Source of the DNA: an uncultured Acetatifactor sp. | GTDB lineage: Bacteria; Bacillota; Clostridia; Lachnospirales; Lachnospiraceae | Length of the DNA stretch: 53,154 nt | Assembly (NCBI GenBank): GCA_910583845.1 | Contig: CAJUAB010000029.1 | Coordinates: 1 to 53,154 of the forward strand | Direction: 5' to 3' | Shown: piece after piece, positions 43,225 through 51,930 of the stretch | Layout: every line of letters begins with the position of its first letter | How positions within the stretch are numbered: position 1 is the first letter of the stretch | Made by a program: the position numbers and the translations under genes | Notes under the pieces: generated by a model | Database searches by the model: none | What the model was told of the DNA's origin: nothing | Seen by the model: only the letters and a program-made list of their open reading frames with translations

Positions 43225-44997
43225 ATGGAGGGCAAAATAACAGCCGCAGGGCTGAAAAAATATCTGACATTATTTGAAAAATCCGGAGGATACTGGTTGT
43301 GTCTCTTGCTGATTCCGGGTATAGAGACTTTTGTGAGTGTGATAAACGCGTTGTTTTACCGTAATATGATCAATGCGGTGACGGCTTCGGACAAAGCATT
43401 GTTTTTCGCCTCCTTCTGGCTGGCGGGGATCGTTCTGGTCATGAACATGGTGAGGCGTCTGATCGTCTTTTTGTACATGTATCAGATACGCCAGATTATG
43501 AAAAGGCTTCGTCTGCGGGTGATGGGGCATTTGTTCCGCCAGCCTATGTCCTATTTCGAAGGACATCACACGGCGGATTCCATCCAAAAGATTTGTTTTA
43601 ACGTGGAGGAGATCAAGAACTCCCTTGCCAAAACGCATCAGCAGATCATTAATCCCGTGATCATCGGCGGAGCCGCGATCATAATCATTCTTGCGCTGGA
43701 TCTGCGGATCGGACTTATGGTGCTGGCGCTCAGTGCGGTGTCGGTGCGGATCGATATGATTCTCACAAGACCGCTTCGCGGCATGGCGGTCAGGATACAG
43801 AAGCGGCTGGCTTCCTGTACCGAAAAACTGACGGATATATTGGCGGGGATTGACATAATCAGGATGTTCCCGGGAGCCAGGGTCATGTTGGAAAAGTATT
43901 TCCAGGCCAACGCGGAGGCGACTGCGGATACCGTGAAGCGGTTTCGCAGGATGTCCGATGTACAGGCGGCGGAGTGGGTATTCGGATTTCTCTGCAATAT
44001 AGTCATCCTGTTGATCGGCATGGCTATGTCTTCCGCAGGACTGGTGGATTTCGGCACGGTGGTGGCGATTCTCAGTCTTCAGGATATGGTGGCATATTTT
44101 CTGAGCAGCATCGGCAGCGCATGGGGATGTCTGATGGATTCTCTTGTCCTTGGGGACAGGGTGTTTGAGATTCTGGATCAGCCGGCTCCGCCGCCGCTTC
44201 CGCGGATCGGCGAAGCCGGGGATGCTCTGTGCGTGGCAGAGGATGACGGAATTGTCATGAAGGGTGCTGTTTTTTCCTATGACGGTTCTCAAAAGGTTTT
44301 GGACGGTCTGGATATTGCGGTGGAGAAGGGAAAGATGGCGGCGCTGGTGGGGGAGAGCGGCGGGGGCAAAAGCACGGTGGTAAAGCTGCTGCTGGGATTT
44401 TATCAGCTGGACGGCGGCCAGGCCGGGATACTGGGGAGACCCTTGTGCGCCTACACCCTGGAAGAACTGCGGGAAAACATTGCCTATGTCCCTCAGGATG
44501 CCTATCTGTTTGCCGCCAGTATAAGGGAGAATATACGGTATGGCAGGCCGGGAGCCAGCGATGAAGAAGTGGTGGAAGCCGCCAGAAAGGCCTATGCCCA
44601 TGAATTTATCATGTCCTTTCCGGGGGGATACGATACGCCGGTGGGAGAGCGGGGCGAGAGTCTGTCCGGCGGGCAGCGCCAGCGGATTGCCATAGCCCGC
44701 GCCTTTATCAGAAACGCGCCGGTTCTGCTTCTGGACGAGGCAACTTCGGCCCTGGACGCGGAGAGTGAACAACTGGTGCAAAAAGGGATCGAGGCGCTCA
44801 TGGGAGGCCGCACCACACTGGTGGTGGCCCATAGGCTTTCCACGATTGAAAAAGCGGATATCATTTATGTGATAGAGGGCGGAAAGGTATGTGAAAAGGG
44901 CAGACATGCGGAATTGATGGAACAGCATGGCAAATATCGGAAGCTGGTGGAGCTTTCCGGGAACAATGGGGGTATGCGTCCCTCTTTACAGGGGTAA
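43225..44997 (+). CDS. ABC exporter half-transporter, subunit 2
   Basis: This 590-residue protein has six membrane helices and an ATPase with Walker A GESGGGKST, signature LSGGQRQRIAIARA, Walker B VLLLDEATSALD and switch VVAHRLST. It follows subunit 1 after 78 bases with GGGAGGAGG as ribosome site and ends at a terminator. It is the probable partner of subunit 1; the adjacent regulator with a PurM-like sensor suggests a substrate or signal related to purine nucleotides, which is inference. Confidence 0.92.
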   Translation: MEGKITAAGLKKYLTLFEKSGGYWLCLLLIPGIETFVSVINALFYRNMINAVTASDKALFFASFWLAGIVLVMNMVRRLIVFLYMYQIRQIMKRLRLRVMGHLFRQPMSYFEGHHTADSIQKICFNVEEIKNSLAKTHQQIINPVIIGGAAIIIILALDLRIGLMVLALSAVSVRIDMILTRPLRGMAVRIQKRLASCTEKLTDILAGIDIIRMFPGARVMLEKYFQANAEATADTVKRFRRMSDVQAAEWVFGFLCNIVILLIGMAMSSAGLVDFGTVVAILSLQDMVAYFLSSIGSAWGCLMDSLVLGDRVFEILDQPAPPPLPRIGEAGDALCVAEDDGIVMKGAVFSYDGSQKVLDGLDIAVEKGKMAALVGESGGGKSTVVKLLLGFYQLDGGQAGILGRPLCAYTLEELRENIAYVPQDAYLFAASIRENIRYGRPGASDEEVVEAARKAYAHEFIMSFPGGYDTPVGERGESLSGGQRQRIAIARAFIRNAPVLLLDEATSALDAESEQLVQKGIEALMGGRTTLVVAHRLSTIEKADIIYVIEGGKVCEKGRHAELMEQHGKYRKLVELSGNNGGMRPSLQG

Positions 44998-45035
44998 GGA
45001 CCATTTTTCAGGGAGAGAGTTCTGACGAAAAAAGT

Positions 45036-45077
45036 CGGCCTCTGGAGAAAAAGATTCCAGAGGCCGGGGCCGGTTTT
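45036..45077. terminator. Bidirectional terminator between the ABC exporter and pnkp
   Basis: CGGCCTCTGGA (45036-45046) pairs with TCCAGAGGCCG (45056-45066). TTTTT follows on the plus strand (45073-45077) and AAAAAA precedes it (45028-45033), so it can serve both convergent genes. Confidence 0.75.
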
Positions 45078-47278
45078 TAATTTCCGTTCCATTTGTCTTT
45101 GTAAAACAGAGTCCGAAGCGTACAGATGTCCCTGGGAATGCTGTCCCTGTCCGGCGCATCGTGGAGCTTTCTGGCCCAGGCATAAAACTCGTTGGCCGTG
45201 GGCGTGGCCAGGGCGGAGGTTCTGGAAATATGGCCCTTCCGGATGGTTTCCTGGGCCACGCCCCGCATAAACTTCCAGAAATTGTAGTAGGCCAGCTTCA
45301 GCTTGGTCATAAATCCGGTGGAGTCCTCGATGACAAAGCCCTCAATTTTCCGGCCCTTATACTCGTAATCTTCCTCCAGCACGTCATAGTACCAGTCAAA
45401 AAATTCCTGCCAGGAGGCGATTTCGAAAGCCTTCTCCTTGGGAGTCAGGCCGAATCTGTCAGCGATCCGGCACATCTGCCCGTAATCAAACCGTGCAAAC
45501 TCCATCTGGTTATGGACAATGTCCAGCAGGTACAGATTGCTCTCCGGATATTCGATGATGTGGGGATCGTGTTTCATATCCACACATTCAAAGACGAAGG
45601 ACACATTGTTGTCCCGGATAAACTCTTTCAGGGAGAGCAGGTTCTCGGAGGACACTTTCTCGTGCAGCATATCCCGGAGCCATCCTGCGAACTGGCTGTC
45701 AAGGGTGGACTTGCTGGCGATCAACAGGTCGTCTTCATATTCATTGTAACTTACGATACCCAGAAAGCCGTTCTCCTTTACATAGGCGGTGACAGGAAAA
45801 TGCAGTCTGTGCTGCAGCAAGTCAAATTTGGTCTCCGGACGCTCGTTGATGTTGAAGAACTTGTCATAGGCCCTGGCGGCGACTTTTCCTTTCAAAGTGT
45901 CCAGGTACAGCCCCCGGGCCTTTGTGGTCTGTTCGTCCCATACCTTGTCATAAAATGCCTTGCTGGTAAAGTTAAAGGAGGATATATTGCCGAACTTTTT
46001 TTCCTGAATGTACCGGTTGGCGCGCAGGGCTATGATGGTGTCCGCGATGGAGCTTTCGGTTACGGTTTCCTCCTGCCGTACCTCGGGGGCTTTGAACACC
46101 GGGTTTTGCACCTCCACCGTGTGAATGCCCGTCCGGTCCACCTGCACACACCGCAGACATCCGCCGTATTCCACCTGGCCCTCCAGGTTGTATACCCGGT
46201 CGTTGACTCTGACGGGAAGCTGTTTGGTGTTCCGGTGGCCGTGAATCTGGATGTAGTTGTCCGGTGTAGTTTCAAAAAAGGTATCCGCCACCTTCTCAAA
46301 ATCATCGTAATTGCCTACGCCCTTGATCATCTGCTCGGTAGCCACGAAGGACAGATTCTCAGGAACCGTGCTGAGACCCGCATGGGTGACGAGAAAGACC
46401 TGACCGCCATAGGTGTAGTAGGCGCATTGGCCAAATTTGCGGTAGAGCTGCCGCAGCTCCTTTTTGTCCATCCGGGCCGCGTCCAGGGCGGGCCGGGTGA
46501 CCAGCTCAAACTCCCTGGAACGGCCCACACAGTCGTTGGCGTACAGCCACAGCCATCTCTCGTGGTTGCCCTCCAGCATCAGCACGTTTTTTCTGTCTTT
46601 GACAGAGATCAGGAAATTCAGTACTTCTGCGTTTTCCAGGCCTCTGTCCACATAATCCCCCACGAATATGTAAAATTCGTCATCCCGGATACCGCCGTTA
46701 TCGGAGAGATATTTTTGCAGGGCCGTATTGCAGCCATGTACATCCCCGATATGGTGAATCCGATTGTAGCCGGACAGGTCAATCCTTTTCAGCCAGATGG
46801 TGTCCAGCTCATGGGGCCGGATCACCTTTACGCCGGAGGGGATCTTCTGGGTCGCGAACCGGGAATACATACGGTCGATCACTTCCTCGGGAACCCGCTT
46901 CAGCGGTTCTCTGCCCGAATTGCGCCGTTTCACCTCGTCGATGGGGATGCCGGTGAAATCCACACAGTACATCCGATAGCGGTAGGTCTCGCACATTTCC
47001 TTGTAGCGGTTAATCTCGGCGGTTTTGGAGTTGGTGGCGTCGATCACGGTAAATTCGCCGTTCTGCATCCGGATTTCCAGCAGGCCAAACAGCATTTTCC
47101 ACACGGCCTTGTCATTGTTCTGGCTGATGCCCACCGTTCCGTCTACCTGCATAACGGGGCTCTGACAGAGCAGGCGGATGTCATCTGCGGATAAAGTATA
47201 TTTTTTCAGGTCGTTTTGCTCAATCCAGGTGGACTTGCCGCATCCGGCGGAGCCACGCAGTAAAAGTAATATTCTCAT
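45077..47278 (-). CDS. pnkp: Polynucleotide kinase-phosphatase with RNA ligase domain (RNA repair)
   Basis: This 733-residue protein joins three activities. Kinase domain: Walker A GSAGCGKST (residues 9-17). Calcineurin-type phosphatase: GDVHG (178-182), GDYVDRG (207-213), GNHE (237-240), VTHAG (297-301) and HGHR (346-349). C-terminal ligase: a nucleotidyltransferase motif I KENG with Lys501, FVFECV (561-566), EGFVI (646-650) and KLK (659-661), resembling T4 RNA ligase 1. It would heal and seal broken RNA, such as tRNA cut by toxins. It is shorter than clostridial Pnkp (about 870), and no hen1 gene is adjacent. The start at 47278 has GGAGGT upstream. Confidence 0.85.
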   Translation of the reverse strand: MRILLLLRGSAGCGKSTWIEQNDLKKYTLSADDIRLLCQSPVMQVDGTVGISQNNDKAVWKMLFGLLEIRMQNGEFTVIDATNSKTAEINRYKEMCETYRYRMYCVDFTGIPIDEVKRRNSGREPLKRVPEEVIDRMYSRFATQKIPSGVKVIRPHELDTIWLKRIDLSGYNRIHHIGDVHGCNTALQKYLSDNGGIRDDEFYIFVGDYVDRGLENAEVLNFLISVKDRKNVLMLEGNHERWLWLYANDCVGRSREFELVTRPALDAARMDKKELRQLYRKFGQCAYYTYGGQVFLVTHAGLSTVPENLSFVATEQMIKGVGNYDDFEKVADTFFETTPDNYIQIHGHRNTKQLPVRVNDRVYNLEGQVEYGGCLRCVQVDRTGIHTVEVQNPVFKAPEVRQEETVTESSIADTIIALRANRYIQEKKFGNISSFNFTSKAFYDKVWDEQTTKARGLYLDTLKGKVAARAYDKFFNINERPETKFDLLQHRLHFPVTAYVKENGFLGIVSYNEYEDDLLIASKSTLDSQFAGWLRDMLHEKVSSENLLSLKEFIRDNNVSFVFECVDMKHDPHIIEYPESNLYLLDIVHNQMEFARFDYGQMCRIADRFGLTPKEKAFEIASWQEFFDWYYDVLEEDYEYKGRKIEGFVIEDSTGFMTKLKLAYYNFWKFMRGVAQETIRKGHISRTSALATPTANEFYAWARKLHDAPDRDSIPRDICTLRTLFYKDKWNGN

Positions 47279-47364
47279 AGATGGTACCTCCATCGAAATG
47301 TTGCGGGGGCTGGCTGTAGATCGCCGCCCCGGTCTGAACCCTTTCGGGCTGCGGGTCTTTCTGT

Positions 47365-47393
47365 ATTATAATATGTGGGTGAATTTTGATCAA
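47365..47393 (-). promoter_or_regulatory. Promoter of the RNA repair gene
   Basis: On the minus strand TTGATC (plus 47388-47393), a 17-base spacer and a perfect TATAAT (plus 47365-47370), about 85 bases before the start codon. Confidence 0.65.
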
Positions 47394-47616
47394 TAGCTCT
47401 GTGGTATAAAGAGAAACCAGAGCGCCCCCGCGGCATGATCCTTTCCGCAGCCCGGAGTGTGATTCAGGCATGTTCAGGACCCTGCGCCGGAAAAGTAGTT
47501 TGTCCGCCATGGAAGCATCTTCAAGAATCCCGGAAAAGCCAGTAAAATCAATGATTCCACGGCGAGAAAAGGCATTTACTACACCACTGCTACACCATTT
47601 CTGAAAGAGCCTTGAA
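47394..47616. other. Intergenic stretch between pnkp and the decayed NTase locus
   Basis: No gene is supported. Composition shifts from GC-rich to AT-rich near 47560-47610, which probably marks the left edge of transferred DNA. No inverted or direct repeat was found at the edge. Confidence 0.4.
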
Positions 47617-48060
47617 ATGAAAATTAAGACGGAGGAATTTGATATTATTATGGAATTTACATATCAAAATAAGGATGTGGATTTAGTTCCTGCTAAGCGA
47701 CAGGGGCAATATGGAAATGACCATAGCTTATATAAGCGAAAAACAGATTCATGGACAAAAACAAATATTGATACACACATTCATAAAATAAAAAATTCTG
47801 GAAGAATTACTGAAATTGTTGCGTTGAAAATATGGAGAGAGAATCATAGTTTGGATTTTCCGTCAATATATTTAGAATGTTTTGCAATAGAAGTTCTTTC
47901 AGGACGGAATTTATAATCATATGCAGACAACTTTAGATTTTTGCTTGAAAACATTCGAGATAACATTAATAACAGAAGAATTATTGACCCGGCAAATAGT
48001 AACAATATATTATCTGATGAATTGAATTATAGTGAAATAAAGAAGTTAGCGGTGCAAGCA
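47617..48060 (+). pseudogene. Nucleotidyltransferase (CD-NTase-like) remnant
   Basis: The frame carries the C-terminal part of a cGAS/DncV-type nucleotidyltransferase: NKDVDLVPAKRQG holds a catalytic-aspartate-like DVDLVP, then LYKRKTDSWTKTNIDTHI, VALKIWRENH, and NNRRIIDPANSNNILSDEL. The N-terminal GS...D motif is missing, and a TAA at 47914-47916 interrupts the frame, after which the same frame carries on with matching sequence (YADNFRFLLENI). It is therefore a broken gene. Such enzymes make nucleotide signals in CBASS-type phage defence, and here the DUF6602 remnant follows in the same frame. Confidence 0.65.
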
Positions 48061-48645
48061 ACCAGTAGAAGCCCAATATGGTTTAATGATTATCTCCCTA
48101 AAAGGTATAAGGCAGCAAAAGCAACAGTTGTCGATTCACAGGGAAACATTAGTGAGCAAATAGACCTTGCTTTATATGATATACAATATTCATACTTAGC
48201 ATTCAAGTAAAATGGCATTTTGTATATTCCGGCAGAAAGTGTTTATGCAGTATTTGAGGTTAAACAGGATTTAAATAAAGCACATATGGAATATGCGGGG
48301 AAGAAAGCTGAAAGTGTTCGAAATTTATATAGAACGTCTGCTTCAATTCCATATGCAGGTGGGGTATATCCGCCAAAACCTTTGCACCGTATTCTTGCTG
48401 GAAAATTAACTACAATCACCGAATGGAAAGAACCATTTGGAAATCCATTCAAAAAGTGTCTTAATGAATATACGGAAAAACAACAGATAGATTGTGGCTG
48501 TGTTTTACAGGGAGGAGCTTTTTGTTTTGATTATCCTACCAATAATTTAAGGACACGCAACCAAGAAGAAGCATTAGTGTATTTCTTTTTGCAATCAAAA
48601 GCGCATTGTAGAAATGTGCATAACAGGCTATGGAATCATGGATAA
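48061..48645 (+). pseudogene. DUF6602-like protein remnant
   Basis: In the same frame as the upstream remnant, LPKRYKAAKATVVDSQGNISEQIDLALYD begins a DUF6602-like domain. A TAA at 48208-48210 interrupts it, and the match resumes with IPAESVYAVFEVKQDLNKAHMEYAGKKAESVRNLY and continues to EEALVYFFLQ. The C-terminus is lost. The DUF6602 name is from memory and should be confirmed. Fusion to the nucleotidyltransferase without its own start suggests a deletion across the original gene boundary. Confidence 0.6.
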
Positions 48646-48848
48646 CTCTGTTCACAGCATATGGAAAAGCTAAAGTGCAGCTTTCCCACATCCTGCAAAC
48701 AGAGTTACCCACAATTCCAAAAGACAGCCAGTTATACACATTACGCACAATGCTGACTACTACGGAATCCCTCTCACTCATTCTATCTTTAATAAAAAAG
48801 ATTATTTTTTGTCGAGAAATACGGCATTGCTAAATCAAGTTCCCTACT
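48646..48848. other. Intergenic stretch after the DUF6602 remnant
   Basis: No coding evidence. The stretch is AT-rich and carries imperfect inverted repeats (for example AACTCTGTT near 48651 and AACAGAGTT near 48699). Confidence 0.35.
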
Positions 48849-48877
48849 TGACAACAGCTAGCAATCGTGCTATTATT
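48849..48877 (+). promoter_or_regulatory. Promoter of the TetR-ABC operon
   Basis: Perfect TTGACA (48849-48854), 17-base spacer, TATTAT (48872-48877). Confidence 0.75.
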
Positions 48878-48883
48878 TGTTAT

Positions 48884-48910
48884 GCGAACATTTACTACGA
48901 ATATTCGCAA
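48884..48910. promoter_or_regulatory. Probable TetR operator
   Basis: TGCGAA (48884-48889) and TTCGCA (48905-48910) form a dyad just downstream of the -10 and before the TetR gene, the usual place for an autoregulatory TetR operator. Confidence 0.55.
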
Positions 48911-48941
48911 ATACAATTCAGAAGAAAGGAGAAGTGAAACT

Positions 48942-49532
48942 ATGCCGTCAAAGCCAGTCCTTTCGGACGCTGATAAAAAAGCAATCCGCAAAAAGCTGGA
49001 AGAACTATGCGAGGAATGTTGGATAGCGCAAGGGTACAAAAAGACAAGCATTAAGAATCTATGCGACAAGGCAGTTATATCTATCGGTACTTTTTATACG
49101 CTCTACCCGACAAAGGAAGATTTATTCCTTGAAACAATCACAGACATACAAAGGAGGTTGACAGAAAAGATTATCGACATAAACAGGAACAGCCGGACGA
49201 AAGAGGGCTTTGCACAGTCCATGAAAAGGCTTTTCCGGGAATACGACAGCAAGCCGTTCCTCTACAATGTCAATACGCCGGATTTTCAGTCTTTTGTGAC
49301 AAAGCTGCCGGAAGAAACGATTAAGAAAATCAAGTTTGACAGTTTCGATTTTTTCAGACAGGTTATCCATGCCGCAGACCTCAATCTGAAAATGGAGGAA
49401 GCACAGGCGTATGGAATTTTGAGTGCGCTGCTGTCAACAATCAATGCAAAAGAAACGCTTTCCGTCACTTGTGATTATTTCGCTGTTTTTGATTTTATGG
49501 TGGATAGCCTTGTGGCAGATATTTTTGAGTAA
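48942..49532 (+). CDS. TetR/AcrR family transcriptional regulator
   Basis: This 196-residue protein has an N-terminal helix-turn-helix (GYKKTSIKNLCDKAVISIGTFYTLYPTKEDLF), the TetR hallmark, then a helical ligand domain. It probably represses its own operon, which includes an ABC transporter, through the dyad at 48884-48910. AAAGGAGAAG precedes the ATG. The low GC matches other genes of the module to 51891. Confidence 0.9.
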   Translation: MPSKPVLSDADKKAIRKKLEELCEECWIAQGYKKTSIKNLCDKAVISIGTFYTLYPTKEDLFLETITDIQRRLTEKIIDINRNSRTKEGFAQSMKRLFREYDSKPFLYNVNTPDFQSFVTKLPEETIKKIKFDSFDFFRQVIHAADLNLKMEEAQAYGILSALLSTINAKETLSVTCDYFAVFDFMVDSLVADIFE

Positions 49533-49543
49533 AGGAGATTTTT

Positions 49544-49774
49544 ATGACAGAATTTGAGTACAAAACGATAGTAATTGACAGCAAGGAAACAGAACATTCC
49601 GAAAAGTCGCTGTCTGATAAACTGAATCATTACGGTAAGGACGGCTGGGAACTGGTTACTTGTTTTTCTTATCCATGTATAGGCAGCTCGGGGTATTCCC
49701 TTATCGGAATCGCACAGAAAGCAACTCTGATATTCAAAAGGCGGCTATGCCCCGAAAAGGGGGCGAGCGAATGA
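49544..49774 (+). CDS. DUF4177 family small protein
   Basis: This 76-residue soluble protein has the DUF4177 pattern: FEYKTIVID at the start and LNHYGKDGWELVTCF in the middle, ending IFKRR. The function is unknown. AAAGGAGA lies before the ATG and the stop overlaps the ABC gene start (ATGA), so it is translationally coupled to the transporter. Confidence 0.82.
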   Translation: MTEFEYKTIVIDSKETEHSEKSLSDKLNHYGKDGWELVTCFSYPCIGSSGYSLIGIAQKATLIFKRRLCPEKGASE

Positions 49775-50532
49775 CAAATGCGGTTGAAGTCCGGCATTTA
49801 TCAAAATCCATAGAGGGCAGCCCCATACTGAATGATATTTGCATGAATGTAAGGCAAGGGGAAGTATACGGATTTCTGGGCGCAAACGGCGCAGGAAAAA
49901 CTTCGCTGATGAAAACACTGTACCACATCATTTTCCCCGATACAGGTACGGTATGTTTATTAGGCGAAACTATCAACAAGGGGAACAATCCCGTTTTCTC
50001 CCGTATCGGCAGCATTATTGAAAGCCCTGTTTTTTACAGCCATTTAAGCGCATACGAGAACATGGAACTCCATTGCCGATACATGGGCGCAGGCAACGAA
50101 TGCTGCGCTTCGGAAAACATCATGGAAACGCTGTCATTGTTGGGTATTGCAGAAACGGGCAATAAAGCCGTAGGGAAATTCTCTTTGGGAATGAAACAGC
50201 GGCTTGCGCTTGCAAGGGCAATGCTCACGAAGCCGGATTTGCTCATTTTAGACGAACCTATAAACGGCTTAGACCCACAGGGAATTATTGAAGTGCGGGA
50301 GCTGCTGCTGCGAATCAACCATGAATACCACACAAGCATTTTAATATCCAGCCATATCCTTGACGAGCTATCTAAAATTGCCGACACAATCGGAATTATT
50401 GACCACGGGGCTATGCTTGCGGAAGTATCAATGAAAGAACTCACAGCCAAAGGGATAGACCTTGAAACCTATTATTTAGGCTTATTGGGAGGAGGTGAAA
50501 AAAATGTGGAACCTTATCCGCATGGAAATTAA
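49771..50532 (+). CDS. ABC transporter ATP-binding protein (BcrA-like)
   Basis: This 253-residue ATPase has Walker A GANGAGKTS, signature FSLGMKQRLALARAM, Walker B LLILDEPINGLD and the switch histidine in SSHILDEL. It resembles BcrA-type subunits of bacitracin and lantibiotic self-protection transporters. It overlaps the permease gene by 29 bases. With the TetR gene it forms a likely efflux or peptide-resistance module on mobile DNA; the substrate is unknown. Confidence 0.92.
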   Translation: MTNAVEVRHLSKSIEGSPILNDICMNVRQGEVYGFLGANGAGKTSLMKTLYHIIFPDTGTVCLLGETINKGNNPVFSRIGSIIESPVFYSHLSAYENMELHCRYMGAGNECCASENIMETLSLLGIAETGNKAVGKFSLGMKQRLALARAMLTKPDLLILDEPINGLDPQGIIEVRELLLRINHEYHTSILISSHILDELSKIADTIGIIDHGAMLAEVSMKELTAKGIDLETYYLGLLGGGEKNVEPYPHGN

Positions 50533-51199
50533 GAAAGTACCGTTAAAGCCGCATATTGCCGGATTGTTAGCAGCTAACTTTATTATCTTTCTGCTTTCCG
50601 TCTTTACGTCCAGCCTTTTAACTGCAAGCGGCAATATATCCACGCTTCCGGGATTTGCCCCAGTCCAGTTAGATACAGTTACGTTAGCGGCAATGCTTGT
50701 AAGGGCTACTCTGATTGTATGGGAAGCGGTACTGATTTCCGTATTTGTGATTGAAGAATACAGAAACAAGACAATCGGCTTGCTTTTCACTTACCCGATC
50801 AGCCGCACAAAACTGATTACGGCAAAACTCATTTTGATATGCTGCATTAGTTTTACGTTCCATGTGCTGTCAAATATCTTCCAATATGCCACAATCTTTC
50901 TTGCGGCAAAATGTTTTGATTTTGTCACGTTCAGCTTTGGAAACATACTGGCACAGGCAGTTACAACAATATCCGCTATCCTGTTGGGGCTTCTCCCGCT
51001 GTATGTTGGAATGATAAAGAAGTCAACGATTGCAACCGTTGTTTCGTCTATCATCATTGTTGCCATAGCGTCAAACTCACAGGGAAGCAGTGCAGGATTG
51101 ATGTCAATTCCCGTTGCGGCAATTATTTTCGGTATCATAGGAATCATTTTTTCAGCAATCGCAATGAGAAAAATGATTTTATCAGATTTGAGCAATTAA
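50504..51199 (+). CDS. ABC-2 type transporter permease
   Basis: This 231-residue membrane protein has six hydrophobic segments in the ABC-2 layout, with FVIEEYRNKTIGLLFTYPISRTKLITAKLI in the first loop, typical of BcrB-like subunits. The ATG at 50504 has GGAGG 8 bases upstream; a GTG at 50495 lies inside that site and is unlikely. It pairs with the ATPase just upstream. Confidence 0.88.
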   Translation: MWNLIRMEIKKVPLKPHIAGLLAANFIIFLLSVFTSSLLTASGNISTLPGFAPVQLDTVTLAAMLVRATLIVWEAVLISVFVIEEYRNKTIGLLFTYPISRTKLITAKLILICCISFTFHVLSNIFQYATIFLAAKCFDFVTFSFGNILAQAVTTISAILLGLLPLYVGMIKKSTIATVVSSIIIVAIASNSQGSSAGLMSIPVAAIIFGIIGIIFSAIAMRKMILSDLSN

Positions 51200-51217
51200 A
51201 AGAAAGGGGGCGATAAC

Positions 51218-51442
51218 ATGAATTTTCCAATTCCCGATTTTGTACCCGTTCCAAGTGCGGAAATCATGCAGACTATTTCAATCGTATCATTGATTGTTGG
51301 TATCTGCCTTGTGGGTGTGGGATTGATTTTCCTGTTTCTGAACAAGAGAAAAGGGAAAGAAAAGAAAGCCACAGCCCTATGGATTGTCATAGGCGTTGGC
51401 GTGTTGCTTATTGTAAATCACGGCATACAGTTATTATTTTAA
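51218..51442 (+). CDS. Small membrane protein (74 aa)
   Basis: Two membrane helices (IVSLIVGICLVGVGLIFLFL and TALWIVIGVGVLLIVNHGI) with a basic loop between them (NKRKGKEKKA). No family is recognised. GAAAGGGGG precedes the ATG. It is an accessory gene of the ABC operon. Confidence 0.7.
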   Translation: MNFPIPDFVPVPSAEIMQTISIVSLIVGICLVGVGLIFLFLNKRKGKEKKATALWIVIGVGVLLIVNHGIQLLF

Positions 51443-51452
51443 GGAGGACAAA

Positions 51453-51698
51453 ATGATTAAAGAAGTAAATAAGGCTTGCGAGAAGTTGAATAGTAGATTG
51501 GGGATTTCTGTAGAGCTTCCCAACCCGAAAAAGAAAGCGTTAAAAACGGCTGCGGCTTGTAACTTAGTTGTCGGTGCTGGTCTGGTGGCGGCAGGAATCC
51601 TTTTCCCGTCAAAATCTTGTGCGTTATTGGGCGGCATCAGCGTTATCAGTAGCGTTGTACTGCGAAAGGAAAGCAAGAATAAGAACCATGAATCATGA
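51453..51698 (+). CDS. Small hypothetical protein (81 aa)
   Basis: A soluble N-terminus (MIKEVNKACEKLNSRLGISVELPNPKKK) and a hydrophobic segment with many small residues (ACNLVVGAGLVAAGILF) followed by a second (GGISVISSVVL). No family is recognised. AAGGAGGA precedes the ATG, and it overlaps the next gene by 11 bases. Confidence 0.65.
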   Translation: MIKEVNKACEKLNSRLGISVELPNPKKKALKTAAACNLVVGAGLVAAGILFPSKSCALLGGISVISSVVLRKESKNKNHES

Positions 51699-51891
51699 CG
51701 GGAACGAGCAATTCAAATGGTTATTATGCCCTGTTTGCGGAAGCAAGACACGCATTAAAATGCGGTCAGATACAGAGCTTCGGAATTTCCCGTTGTTCTG
51801 CCCCAAATGTAAGCAGGAAATCTTAATCAGTGTAACACAATTTCATATTTCGGTTATCAAAGAGCCAGACGCACAGACGCAGAGCCGATAA
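51688..51891 (+). CDS. Cysteine-rich KTR domain protein
   Basis: This 67-residue protein has two CxxC pairs (CPVCGSKTRIKM and CPKCKQEI) that should form a zinc ribbon. The KTR pattern matches small proteins common in Tn916- and Tn1549-like elements. The function is unknown. It is the last gene of the operon, just before a terminator. Confidence 0.85.
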   Translation: MNHDGNEQFKWLLCPVCGSKTRIKMRSDTELRNFPLFCPKCKQEILISVTQFHISVIKEPDAQTQSR

Positions 51892-51930
51892 CACGCAGAA
51901 GTAATAAAATGCGGTTATCGGTTCTTTTTT
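51885..51930 (+). terminator. Terminator of the TetR-ABC operon
   Basis: CCGATAAC (51885-51892) pairs with GTTATCGG (51914-51921), followed by a T-rich tract (51922-51930). Confidence 0.75.

Noticed and set aside
43270..44928. 552-residue minus-strand ORF
   Set aside because: It is a shadow of ABC subunit 2 with His/Gln/Arg-rich nonsense composition.
45161..47194. 677-residue plus-strand ORF
   Set aside because: It is a shadow of the RNA repair gene, whose motifs lie on the minus strand.
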